Shown here: positions 1 to 11,300 of the stretch, in pieces
Numbering within the stretch: the first letter of the stretch is position 1
Layout of the letters: every line of letters starts with the position of its first letter
Assembly (NCBI RefSeq): GCF_004337985.1
Contig: NW_021940923.1
Location: 496,001 to 560,000, forward strand
Reading direction: 5' to 3'
Length of the DNA stretch: 64,000 nt
Origin: Pyricularia pennisetigena
Taxonomy: Eukaryota > Ascomycota > Sordariomycetes > Magnaporthales > Pyriculariaceae
Made by a program: the position numbers and the translations under genes
The notes under the pieces: model-generated
What the model was told of the DNA's origin: nothing
Database searches by the model: none
Seen by the model: only the letters and a program-made list of their open reading frames with translations

Positions 1-2877
1 AAACTGTTGTACGCGAATCCTGCTGTGGGTAATAATCGTACCCAATTATCCTGTTTATAATTTATATAACATTTTAAACATTATTTTAACACTTGGTTCG
101 CTCGTTTTGTTTATCCGTCCGTTTGTGGGTGGAATATTACAAACAATTCATAATCGGTTTTTAGCTATTCCATTAAAAATTTCCAAAACTTGAATAAAAA
201 AATATCTTTATCCGTAATAATGTTTTTTGTTGGAAATCCGTGGTTGCGAATAATTATTTGTAAAAATATGTAAACGATTTTCTCGGCGTTGCTATTTTCC
301 TTAAAAGGTAGGAAATAGGCGTATTTGTCAAGTTTATTTATTATAATTAATATATTATCGTATTTGGTTTTAGTAAATGGTTTTTCGGAGAATGGTAGCT
401 TAACGATAAGATCTATCATAATAGTTTACCAAGCTTTATTAGGGGTTCGTAAAAGCTGTAAAAGCTTATAAGGTTTATGTTTTGCGGATTTAGGTTCTGT
501 GCAAAATTCGCAATTTTTAATGCTTTTTTATATTTCCTATCGTATTTGTTTAAAATTATGGTGCTGTTTTAACCGTTTCCATATCTTGGAAATTCGTTAA
601 TATCCGTAGGCTTTATTTTCGTAGATTTTCCGTATTTCCTCTGGTATAATTACCGTATTGGTCGTTATAAGGTTTCGGTAAGCTGATAAAAGGTTTCCGT
701 TGTTATTTATTGTAAAATCTTTCCGTGTTTTTGCAAAAATTATATTTTTATAATTTGGCCTTCGGTTAAAGGTCGGCCTTACCGTTTTTTGTTTTTTCCG
801 ATAAATAATCCTAAAATGGAGTTTTGAAAGAAACTTTACCCATTTAATTTGTCGTTTATTTAGCATTTTACTAATAGTAAAATAAATAAGGTTTTTATAA
901 TCCGTATGAATTAATATTTTGTATTTGATTCCGAACAATTATAGTTTCCATTTTTCGAACATTCGAATAATAGTTATAACTCTTTTATCGTGGATTTGGT
1001 AATTAAATTCTGGTTTATATAACTTTTGTAAAGAAAGGCCCAAGGGTATAAGCGTCTTTTTTCGTCTTTTCGCTAGAATGTCCTCCGATTGCGTAATCGG
1101 ATGCGTCCGTTGCGATTTCGAAAGGTTTTATTAGGTTTAGTTTCTTAAAAATTGGTTTTCGTGATATTGCGTTTCATAATTGATCGAAAATTTATTATAT
1201 TTGTTCCGTTTATTGGAATTTTAAATCCTTTTTAACTATATTAATTAACGGGGTAGCGATCCCGCCGTACCCTTTAACACAGTTTCTGTAAAAGTTTATA
1301 AATCCGAAAAATACCCGAACGCTTTTTACGCTTTATAATTGGGGCTATTTTTTACTGTTTGGATTTTTAATCTTTGCATCCTGAATTTTCCAGGGGCGAT
1401 AATATATTTTAGGAACTTGATTTTTTTTCCGTAAAAAATGCGTTTTTCGGGCTGAATTAAAAGCTTAAGTTTTAATAGCTTTTATAAAGCTGTGTAAACG
1501 CGTTTTTTATATTTTTCCAACGTTTTGGAAAAAATAAGGACATCGTCCAGGTAAATAACGACAAAAATATTTAAACGTTCCCTAAAAACGTGGTTAATTA
1601 TAATTTGAAAAATTACGGAGGCGTTCGTAAAACCGAAAGGCACTACCAGGTATTCGTAATATTTTCGTTTAATACGGAATGCTGTTTTCCATTGCTCGCC
1701 TTTTTCTATACTAATTAAATTATATATTCCTTTAAAATTTAATATCGCAAATTATTATATTTAATAAAATATGTTTCGAAATTCTCCTATTAGTGGGAGC
1801 GGGTAGCCGTTTCTTATTATAAATTCGTTTAATTATTTGTAATCCAGGTATAATCGTAATTTTCTATTTCTCTTTGGTGCGAAAAGGATTGGGTATCCTG
1901 CTAATAATATCGATGGTTTAATATAACCTTTTTTAAGGTTTTTTGCGAAATATTCGTTTAAAACCTCCATTTATATTGGATTTAAACCGTATATTTTATG
2001 GAACCTTAATTGGGTACCTTTTTTCAATGGTGTTTCGTGGTCCCACGGGCTATACTCGGGTAATCCCGTTTCGAGCTTTTGGTTAAATAATCGTGTATGA
2101 ATTTGGTATTTTATTGGGATTTTACCGTTTTTGGTTTCTTTTTTCGCAATTAGTATCATATAATTGGATCGGTTTTAACCTGTACATCATCGCCTTTTTC
2201 CAATACTGGCTCCGGGGTTAATCGTCCTTTTTATAAGTACGCCATTTATTTTATTTAATATTTCCGTACCCTATATTTCCTGAAAAAACCCTATTATATT
2301 GGTGGTCGTTCAATAATTAGGTGCTTTTCCCATTAAATTTGGCCTATAGTCCAATTTATCCGGGGGTTATTCCTTTTAAACCAGGGAATTCCTAAAATTA
2401 TATTTTTATTCCCTATTTCCGTAATATCCAAATTGATTTGTTTTTTGCGTCCATAGCTTTCCATCCAAATGTGTACGGTCTTTGTCTCGATGGTACCGTT
2501 CCCGAATAAAATTGCCTTTTTTTTACGGTGTATAATCGGTATAGGTTTTTTTTATTATTAAAATATCCGTCTTTTTTTCACGATTTTTGGGGAAATGTAA
2601 TTGTTTTATATTTCGCTGTTAAAAAGCGTTCGTATAAATTTCCCATTAAATGATAAATTTAGGATTATTTAGTCGTATATTACCTTCGTGGTTTACGTAG
2701 CGTTTAAGGTTCTTTATTCAGTTCTTATTACTACCGTTTGGTGCCTTATACCGTTTAACCATTTTAGTTTTTTGGTTTACTGGATTCGCATCGTGGGTCT
2801 TTATTTTTCTTATTTCGGGCCTTATAATTGCTTTCAATTTAAATTTTATTAAATCGGTATCCTGTTAATGTAGGTGT

Positions 2878-3431
2878 TGTTAATTATATGCGTTATTTAG
2901 CATGTAATAGGTCCACTTTTATTTATATATAAACCACACTAAATAGTGCCGAAATGGGGCTGCTGAGGTTGTTAGATTTTCTGTTATATTTTGTGTGTTG
3001 CAGGAGTTGCGATTTAAAGTCAGCGAATGGGGTTTCACCCTGTACCGGGTTTAATACCCACCCTGCACTTACGAGTCAGCTACCCTGTACCGGGTTAAAA
3101 TTTTCACCAAATTAGCAAATCAGTGCGAACCCAGAAATAGTTTGTATGGAAATAAGGGTGTTTTTTCAACAACGCATACAAATTGATTTTTCGGAAAATC
3201 GTGTGCGGCACCGGAACCTTTTGCGGGGTGCGGACCCCCACTTCGATATCGGAAAATATATAAAGGAGATAAAACAAAGTCTCCCCCACCAATGAATTAA
3301 GTCTATCAATCCCAAAATTAGTGAATTTAGTGTATATAAACCCTGTAATTACAGGCTTTTACACCGCAACTAGCACCACGCCGCACCTAGGCTAACGCCT
3401 AACCCCCTATTAGCAACCTATATTGTTAACA
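2878..3431 (+). mobile_element. Solo LTR of the copia-1 family with perfect 5-bp target-site duplication
   Basis: A 554-bp unit starts TGTTAATTATATGCG and ends ATTGTTAACA, so it has TG...CA ends inside a short palindrome. It is flanked by GGTGT at 2873-2877 and again at 3432-3436. It matches the 3' LTR of the copia element at 17544-18096 in the same orientation. No internal retroelement sequence is attached, so it is a solo LTR left after recombination of an insertion in the gypsy gag-protease region. Confidence 0.9.
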
Positions 3432-4107
3432 GGTGTTTTTCGTGCGTTCGTGGGTATTTCGATATTTTCAACGTTAGGGTTCCATACGATTCTGGTCATT
3501 GATGCGGGTCCTGGTTATCGTAATTTTATTTCGTATTTTACCTGTATTTTAATTAATATATATATTTTGCAAATGTTTCGGGTATATTCGTATTATGGGA
3601 ATTGCGTTTAATTATAGCATACCATATGGTACTCGTCGTAACAGGTAAAGATCATCGCTGGCTCGGTATTAAATCTTATCTTAATTTCCGAATTGGGCAA
3701 TTTAATAATGGTATATATTTCGTGGATATTTGCTATTTTCCGTCGTCGTGGGAGAAAATCGTGGATTATTTTCCTGCTAAAATGCAATTCGCAATTATTT
3801 CGAAAACAGTTCACCCAAAAGACTTTTATATGCTTGGGATATTTGGTGTCCAAAATAGGGTGGTTTCCGAATACTAAATTAATTAATCCTAAAGGGTTTT
3901 ATACCTGTATTCGAAATAATATTCCAGGAAATTGCACTCATTAATCGTTTTGGTATAAACCGATAAACTTTTTCTCGTATATATAAAGGTTATTTTTTTG
4001 TTGCACTGTATAAGTTTTAAAATATAACCTTTTTTTCGCTAAATTCGTTTTTTAATTCGTTACTGGATTCGTTTATTAGGGTTTATTGGATTATTCGGAT
4101 ACGGTGG

Positions 4108-4665
4108 TGTTAACAATATAGGTTGCGAACAGGGGTTTAGGCATTAGCCTAGGTGCGGCGTGGTGCTAGTTGCGTTGTAAAAGCCTTTATTTACAGGGTT
4201 TAAATGCACTAAATTATTCACTAAATTTGGGATTAATAGATTTAATTCATTGGGGGGGGGGAGACTTTGCTTTATCTCCCTTACATACTCTCCGACATCG
4301 AAGTGGCGGTCCGCACCCCGCAAAGGGTTCCAGTGCCGCACACGATTTTCCGAAAAATTATTTTGTATACGTTGTTCAAAAAACACCCTCATTTCCATAC
4401 AAACCATCTCTTGGTTCGCACTAATTTGCTGACTTGGTGAAATTTCAACCCGGTACAGGGTAGCTGACTCGTAAGTGCAGGGTGGGTATTAAACCCGGTA
4501 TAGGGTAACCCCATTTGCTGACACTTTCAATCGCAACTCCTGCAATATATAAAATATAACGGATAATCCGACAACCCCAGTAGCCCCAATTCGTCACTAT
4601 CTATTGTGGCTTATATACAAATAAAAGTGGACCCATTACATGCTAAATAACGCATATAATTAACA
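4108..4665 (-). mobile_element. Solo LTR of the copia-1 family, inverted, with GGTGG duplication
   Basis: This 558-bp copy is the reverse complement of the LTR at 2878-3431 (starts TGTTAACAATATAGG, ends ATATAATTAACA). GGTGG flanks it at 4103-4107 and 4666-4670. Because each of the two LTRs in the gypsy element has its own exact duplication, they are independent insertions, not the two ends of one element. RIP-type substitutions are visible against the other copies. Confidence 0.9.
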
Positions 4666-6502
4666 GGTGGGTTTATTCCAATAATTTTAGTTTTAATTTT
4701 TGAAAATATTTGCTTCCGTAAATTTGTGTAATTTGGCGTTTTATTTACGTAATTATACTGGTCATTTAATTTTAATTAATACGCGGTTCTCTATTGCGAA
4801 GGTCTGGGTGCTTTTGGCCTTTTGCGGGTACTATACTACGTCCAGTTTTGCGCTATTATCGGTTATATAATTATCCCTATAATATATAATCCAGTTTATT
4901 AGGCTATATTAATCCGGATATATCTATCAATAGGTAATGGCGTTCAACTTTAGTAATTTTTTGGAATTGCAGGTGTAATTCTAATATCTAATTACAAAAT
5001 CGGGGTATAAACCTAAAATATTCCTGGGATAAAATTTGGCGATATATCCCGGTGCATTATATTTAAAATATTTACCATTTTTGGGATTTTTACGAAATTC
5101 TTTATACTGCGTCGCGTTAAAATCCGTAAATCCGCTATATATTCCGTAGGAAATATTATATTCGCGAAACGGTTTAAAGTATTAATATTTGTGTCCTGTA
5201 TTGGTTTATCGCAAAATTGGGCCCCATACGCTGCGTTTTTCGCGTCGTCCCAATTTTCGTTTATAAAATCGGTCATGGATTTTAATTGTTCACTTTACGT
5301 ATTTAGTTAAAATATCCGATCGTTTTTTTTTAACAAATTCGTTTTTAACTTTTTTTTTAAATCCTGCATAAAAACGTCCCATTAAAACTTCCGGGCCCCA
5401 TAAAAATTTGGCGGTAATTTATCGAAATTTACTGGCTTATTTAGATACCGACTTGGTTTGGGTAAAATGCACCAATTTACGTTTAACCGTACGTTTTTCG
5501 TTTAAAATTACCGAATATTCCCCTAAAATATTTTTTGAAAATCTTATAATCGTCGAAAATGCGGTTAGTTTCAATTTTACGGTTTTTTTTATTTTAGTCC
5601 AAATAATTTCATAGGGTTATTTCGAACCAGGGGAGCATATTGCCTTGTAATATCGAAATTGCGTAAATAAATTTATTTACATTATTATGGAAATTATCCA
5701 CGTGAAAGTGAAAATGGGCCCGGGTTCCTGTAAGAATTTTTTGCAAAATACCTAAGATACCATTGTAAAATAATAGTAAAAAATATTTAATATGATTCCT
5801 ATTAATTCGATTAATTTGTTCGGTTATTTGTTCCTGGAACTGTCGATTCTTTATTTGGAGCGTCGCGAGCATTTAACGCAAGGTGTTAACGTGGGGCCGG
5901 AACGTTAATAATAAAGGGGGTTTAAAGGGTGGTTTCGTTGGAAAATATCGTTTCGGCGATATTATTCGGTATATTTTAAGGTAAAATATTAAATAGGAGC
6001 AATTAAGATATTATGGTTAAAATACCGGGTAACCTATTTTTAAGGTAAAATACAGTGGGTTAAAGCAATTGAACGTCTTAATTGGGTAATTGGGGTTTTT
6101 AATAATTGGGGTGGAATTATAATCGATTTTTAAAGAAGTAATAAGTTAATTGCTGCTTAGCAATCTTAAATTAGATTTTAATTATATAATAATAAACGTA
6201 TTTTATATAAATTATATGTCCAATATAATCTTTCCTAATCAATTTAATCTGTAATTCCTACTCGAGGTTTGACAAATTAACCGAAATCACCTTTTGGTGG
6301 TCACGTGCTGTTACGTAATTAGGTCCTTATATAATCCTGTTTCCTGCCGGTCGGTGTCGTTAGGAGGGGTGTGACCCCGCCTGGCCTCCCTGGTACCGGC
6401 CCAACTGTCTGATCGTAATATACAGCCCTTTATAACGCAATTAGCACCACGCCGCACCTAGGTTAATACCTTAACCCACGTTAGCAACCCATATTGTTAA
6501 CA

Positions 6503-6516
6503 GGTTATAAGCCCGG
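6503..6516 (+). other. Copia-1 primer-binding site, half initiator-tRNA type
   Basis: GGTTATAAGCCCGG follows the LTR end TGTTAACA directly. It is nearly complementary to the anticodon stem-loop of fungal initiator tRNA-Met (GGTTATGAGCCC expected); the G-to-A difference is RIP-like. Use of a half-tRNA primer is known for Ty1/copia elements. Assignment rests on position plus this match recalled from tRNA structure. Confidence 0.6.
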
Positions 6517-7998
6517 AGAGGTTTTAACTGGTGCACCAAAGTGCACTTTGCATCGCTGGAAAACCTGAATTTTAGGCTTTATTTTGGTTATTATCGCATC
6601 CTTAAAGCACGTATATTGACGAAGATACTGCTGTTTTTGTGCGAAATCGTTGGTTTTAGGCGCTAATTTAACATTTACTCCCCTCTATTTACAATGGGGA
6701 TCGCTAAAATTTAACGTTCGATTAAGGCCTAATTTTCAGGTATTGCAGCGATCGTTTGCATTGCAAATCCAAAATTTTTGGTGTGGTTTTTGTAGATCGT
6801 GCACGCCATTGTAATTGGCTTAGAATTTTAATGGGGTTTACGCTAGCGAGTTAGGGTTAAAGACCGCTGTAATCGTTCGCTAATAGCCCATTAAATCTAT
6901 TTTAGTGCGTTAAATAGGGTTTACAATAGCCCACAAATCCATTGACGGAATGACGTTAATTGGTTCGTTACCCTGCACGATATCCTGCACGCTACCCTGC
7001 ATAATACCCTGCAAATTACCCTGCACTAGTCTCAATGCTCAGACTAGACCCCCCTGCTTCGCAGTGGGAACCGAGCGCTCCATATACCTTTCAACCACAT
7101 GGCTTTTCGACCAATTACATTGGCCGAAAAAATCGCGCTCGTTCTAGTTTGAGGACATCGTGTCGCATTTCGCCGTTTATAACGGTATTATTAATAATAT
7201 ACCTAATATTACGATATCGCTAATAATTATTTTATTAATATAAGGATAATTGATGGTACTTTGCCGTTAATAGCGGGTATATATGATATATTCGCATTAT
7301 AATGGCAAAAGAAAATGGTGTAACCATAGTATACAATTGAATATTCGAATAAAAAAACAAATAAAGATTGAAAAAATATACAGTAATTTGCGTTAAATTA
7401 ATTGGAGCTTGTTGATTATTTGAATGCCGGCCGAGTTTTAATAGCCATTGTATTTGGAAAAATATTAAAATATTAAGTAAAATTTGTCATTTTTCATTAT
7501 ATTTAATTCTTATTTTAAATAATTGTATATAATATTAATTTTAGTTTAGGGTATAGTTTTTGTTAACAATATGGGTTGCTAACAGGGAGTAAGGCATTAG
7601 CCTAAATGCGGCGTGGTGCTAATTGTGTTGTAAAAACCTGTATTTACAGGGTTTAAATGCGCTATATTATTTACTAATTTTTAAATTGATAGATTTAATT
7701 TATTAGTGGGGGAAACTTTGCTTTATCCCGCTTACATACTTTCCGATATCGAAATGGGGGTCCGACGCCAGAAAACGTTCCGGTGCCGCATACGATTTTC
7801 CGAAAAATTATTTTGTATGCGTTGTTGAAAAAACACCCTTATTTCCATACAAGCCATTTCTAGGTTCGCACTAATTTGCTAACTTGGTGAAAATTTCAAC
7901 CAGGTACAGGGTAGCTGACTCGTAAGTGCAGGGTGGGTATTAAACCCGGTACAGGGTGAAACCCCTCTCGCTGACTTTCAATCGCAACTCCTGCAACA

Positions 7999-8226
7999 TG
8001 TGAGGATCAGGCCCCTAGACCTACCCTCAGAATCACGACTCGGCTCCACACCGAGCCAGGGATCGGACAAGGATCCACTACCTCCGGATTTAAGCGCGTC
8101 TCTTGAGCGCGTTGTGAGGATCAGGCCCCTAGACCTACCCTCAGAATCACGACTCGGCTCCACACCGAGCCAGGGATCGGACAAGGATCCACTACCTCCG
8201 GATTTAAGCGCGTCTCTTGAGCGCGT
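7999..8226. repeat. Perfect 2 x 114-bp tandem repeat
   Basis: Two adjacent copies, 7999-8112 and 8113-8226, show no difference when compared base by base. The unit ends in a short arm around GCGCGTCTCTTGAGCGCG. Each unit is short, which may explain why the repeat escaped RIP. Confidence 0.92.
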
Positions 8227-8320
8227 CGTTGATTGTAATTTCTCTCTTCTCTTCAGTTTAGAATTTTCGTCGATAGCGCCTAATATACTGAGGTTCTCCA
8301 ATGTATGCCTGGCCGTGACA
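7999..8320. mobile_element. Un-RIPped 322-bp solo LTR-like element with 114-bp tandem duplication
   Basis: It begins TGTGAGGATCAGG and ends GGCCGTGACA (TG...CA) and is flanked by CAACA at 7994-7998 and 8321-8325. The empty site is preserved in the LTR copies at 2878-3431 and 4108-4665. Bases 7999-8112 and 8113-8226 are identical 114-bp direct repeats; 8227-8320 is unique. It is GC-rich and lacks the TpA excess of everything around it, so it is the youngest insertion in the stack. The parent retroelement is not in the window; copia is only a guess. Confidence 0.75.
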
Positions 8321-11300
8321 CAACACACACACAAAATATAATAGAAAATCCCACAGCCCCAAAAGCCCCACTTCGGCACTATCTATTGTGGCTTATATAC
8401 AAATAAAAGTGGACCCATTACATGCTAAATAACGCATATAATTAATAGTTTTGATACCTTAATAGACCTAATAATGCAAAATGCATGCAATCATCGATTA
8501 AAACAAAAGTTTTATTAGTATTTTTCTATAAATTAACAACTTGTTAAAAAACTAAATAATTTATGCAAATATTGGTAAAATTAAAACATTCTCAATTTAA
8601 GTTATCCTTTATCAGTTTATTAATAAATCTTATTTGGGTTTCTTTTTATAAATTTTATTTAACTAAATAATGCAAAAAATACAAAAATAACACAAATTTA
8701 GCATTGTTTTATATAAAAAACAAAAAGGGCTGGTATAGAAAATCGGGCTTTCCGTTAACGTTTGTTTATATACATAATTCACGCTTTCAAATTTTGGTTT
8801 TATAAATGTTAAAATTGGTAAACATGTAAAAGCATTTCGATTGTAAAATATATATAAAATTGGATACATTTTACCTATCCGCATATTTAACGGTTTAGAT
8901 AATCAGATATACGTACCAAAATGTAATGTTATATTCAATATATACATGCCATCCCCCACGTGCAAAAGCCATAGGATTTGGCTGCAAAACAAAAACAATA
9001 TCAAATTAATCAAATAAAGCAAAAAGATTTATAAAATACACACTAGGTGTTTTTTTTATTAAACACCTTTTAAAGCTGATATTATAGATAGAATCAAATT
9101 TCGACGTTTGTTTATATACGTAATCGAATCACTGAAGTTTTGGTTTCATTATCGTTAAAATTGGTAAAAATATCAACGAATTTCGATTGTAAATTGTATA
9201 TAAAAAAGTATATACTTTGCCTATCCGCTTATTTAACTGCTTATATAATCTGGTATATGCACTCAAACTGACTATATCGATATATATATACGACCCTCCA
9301 CGTGCAAGAATTATAAAATTTGATCAAAAATTAAAAATAATATTAAAAAAAATCGAAAATCGAAAAAAAATCGAAAAAACAGTACCGCCATAAACGGATT
9401 AAAGGCAGGTAGTATCGAATTCGGCTATTATAAAAAAGAAAAGAATAAATTAAATCGCTGCTAATAGCGATATTAAACGCTATTTTCAACGATATTTTCT
9501 TTTTTCAACATTTTGCGTAATTGTCGAATAATAAAGGAGTGTCGGTCGAAAAAAGGCCAAAAATACTAGTCTCAGTGCTCAGACTAGACCCCCCTGCTTC
9601 GCAGTGGGGACCGAACGCTCCATGTACCTTTCAGCCACATGGCTTTTCGACCAATTACATTGGCCGAAAAGATCGCGCTCGTTCTAGTCTGAGGACATCT
9701 TGTCGCATTTCGCCGTTCATGGCGGTACCACCAACGATAATTTGTCGCATTTCGCCGTTTATAACGGTATTATTGATAATATACCTAATATTGCGATATC
9801 GCTAATAATTATTTTATTAATATAAGGATAATCTGTGGTATTTTGCTATTTATAGTGGGTATATACAAAATATTCGCATTATAATGGTAAAAGAAAATAG
9901 TGTACCTATAGCATGCAATTGAATCTTCGTATAAAAAAATAAATAAAAATTATAAAAAAATATAGTAATGTGCGTTAGATCTATTGGAGTTTGTTGAGTA
10001 CTTGAGTGCCGGCTGCGTCTTTATAACCACTGTATTTGAAAAGATATTAAAATATTAAGTAAAATTTGTACTTTTTCATTATATTTAATTTTTTTTTGAA
10101 TAATAGTATACAATATTAATTTTAATTATAGTCACAGTATTGATAGCCTAGCAGACCTAATACTGCAAAGTGCATGCAATTATCGATTAAAACAAAAGTT
10201 TTATTAATATTTTTATATTAATTAGCATTTTGTTAAAAACTTGAATAATTTACGCAAATATTGGTAAAATTAAAAAAGGTTTAATTTAGTCATTTCTTTA
10301 TCAATTTATTAAAGAGTCTTATTGTACTTTTCTTATAAATTTTATTTAATTGAATAAAGCAATAAATATAGAAATAATACACATTTATCATTTTTTTATA
10401 TAAAAAACCAAAAAGGGCCGGTATTGTAAATCGGGTTTTACGTTGACGTTTATTTATATATATTATCCACTTTTTCAAATTTCGGTTTTATTAATGTTAC
10501 AATTGGTAAAAATGTAAAAGCATTTCGATTGCAAAATATATATAAAATTGGATATACTTTACCTATCCGCATATTTAACGGCTTATATGCTTAGATATAT
10601 GTACAAAGATGTGATATTATACTAAATATATATATACCACCCCCCACGTGCAAAAACCACGAAATTTGGCTGCAAAACAAAAATAATATAAAATTAATTA
10701 AATAAAGCAAAAGAATTCATAAAATACACATTTAGCATTTCTTTTTATAGAACAGTTTTTAAAACCGATAATATAAGTGAGACGGGATTTGGACGTTTGT
10801 TTATATACGTAATCGAATTTCTGAAGTTTTGGTTTTATTATCGTTAAAATTAGTAAAAATACAAACGAATTTCGATTATAAATTATATATAAAAAAGTAT
10901 ATACTTTACCTATCCGCTTATTTAACTGCTTATATAATCTGGTATATGTACCAAAATTTAGTATAACGATATATAAATATATACGACCCTCCACGTGCAA
11001 AGATTATAAAATTTGGTTAAAAATTGAAAATAATATCAAAAAAATCGAAAATCGAAAAAAAAATCGAAAAAACAGTACCGCCATGAACGGATTAAGGGCA
11101 GGTGGTATCGAATTCGGCCATTATAACAAATAAAAAAATAAATCGAATTGCTGCTAATAGCGGTATTAAACGCTATTTTCAACGATATTTTATTTTTTCG
11201 ATATTATATATGGTTGTGGAATAATAAAGGAGTTTCGGTTAAAAAAAGGCCAAAAATACCGCCATAAACGCCGAAAATCGACAAATTGTCCTCAAACCTG

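Larger units (their letters stand above)
1..6411 (-). mobile_element. RIP-degraded Ty3/gypsy retrotransposon, cut by the left window edge
   Basis: Reading the minus strand from right to left gives the order LTR (about 6411-6008), gag (5872-4670, then 4107-3432), aspartic protease (about 2640-2330), reverse transcriptase (2160-950), RNase H (938-597) and integrase (590-1, running off the window). Diagnostic pieces are the gag end motif LQGNMLPWFE, a protease tail resembling LGxPWxxxxNPxIxW, the RNase H stretch NKRQIKWVKFL and the integrase HPQTDG motif near base 100. Every domain is broken by TAA/TAG stops that fit CAA/CAG codons changed by RIP, and TpA is very frequent while CpG survives. Two solo copia LTRs (2878-3431, 4108-4665) interrupt it. 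The LTR/primer-site border is placed at about 6003-6008 because the same sequence recurs, opposite in direction, at 24525-24706. It is inactive; only exact LTR limits are uncertain. Confidence 0.88.
7561..8447 (-). mobile_element. Solo copia-1 LTR nested in the composite element, itself invaded
   Basis: This 887-bp unit is an inverted copia-1 LTR (starts TGTTAACAATATGGG) with GTTTT at 7556-7560 and 8448-8452. The sister body at 10130-10150 lacks it and reads straight through, giving a natural empty site. The terminal CA is now TA, as RIP would produce. The extra length over the 554-558 bp relatives is the LTR-like insertion at 7999-8320 plus its duplication. Confidence 0.9.

Noticed and set aside
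3602..3877. Plus-strand open frame of 91 codons in the gypsy region
   Set aside because: It lies opposite to the gypsy gag/protease direction, has no recognisable domain, and RIP-altered DNA easily gives such frames.
7999..8226. CRISPR-like array
   Set aside because: Two adjacent 114-bp copies without spacers in a eukaryotic retroelement; not a CRISPR structure.
7978..8379. Frames of 113-133 codons across the tandem 114-bp repeat
   Set aside because: They result from translating an LTR duplication whose unit is a multiple of three; the repeated peptide is not a real protein.
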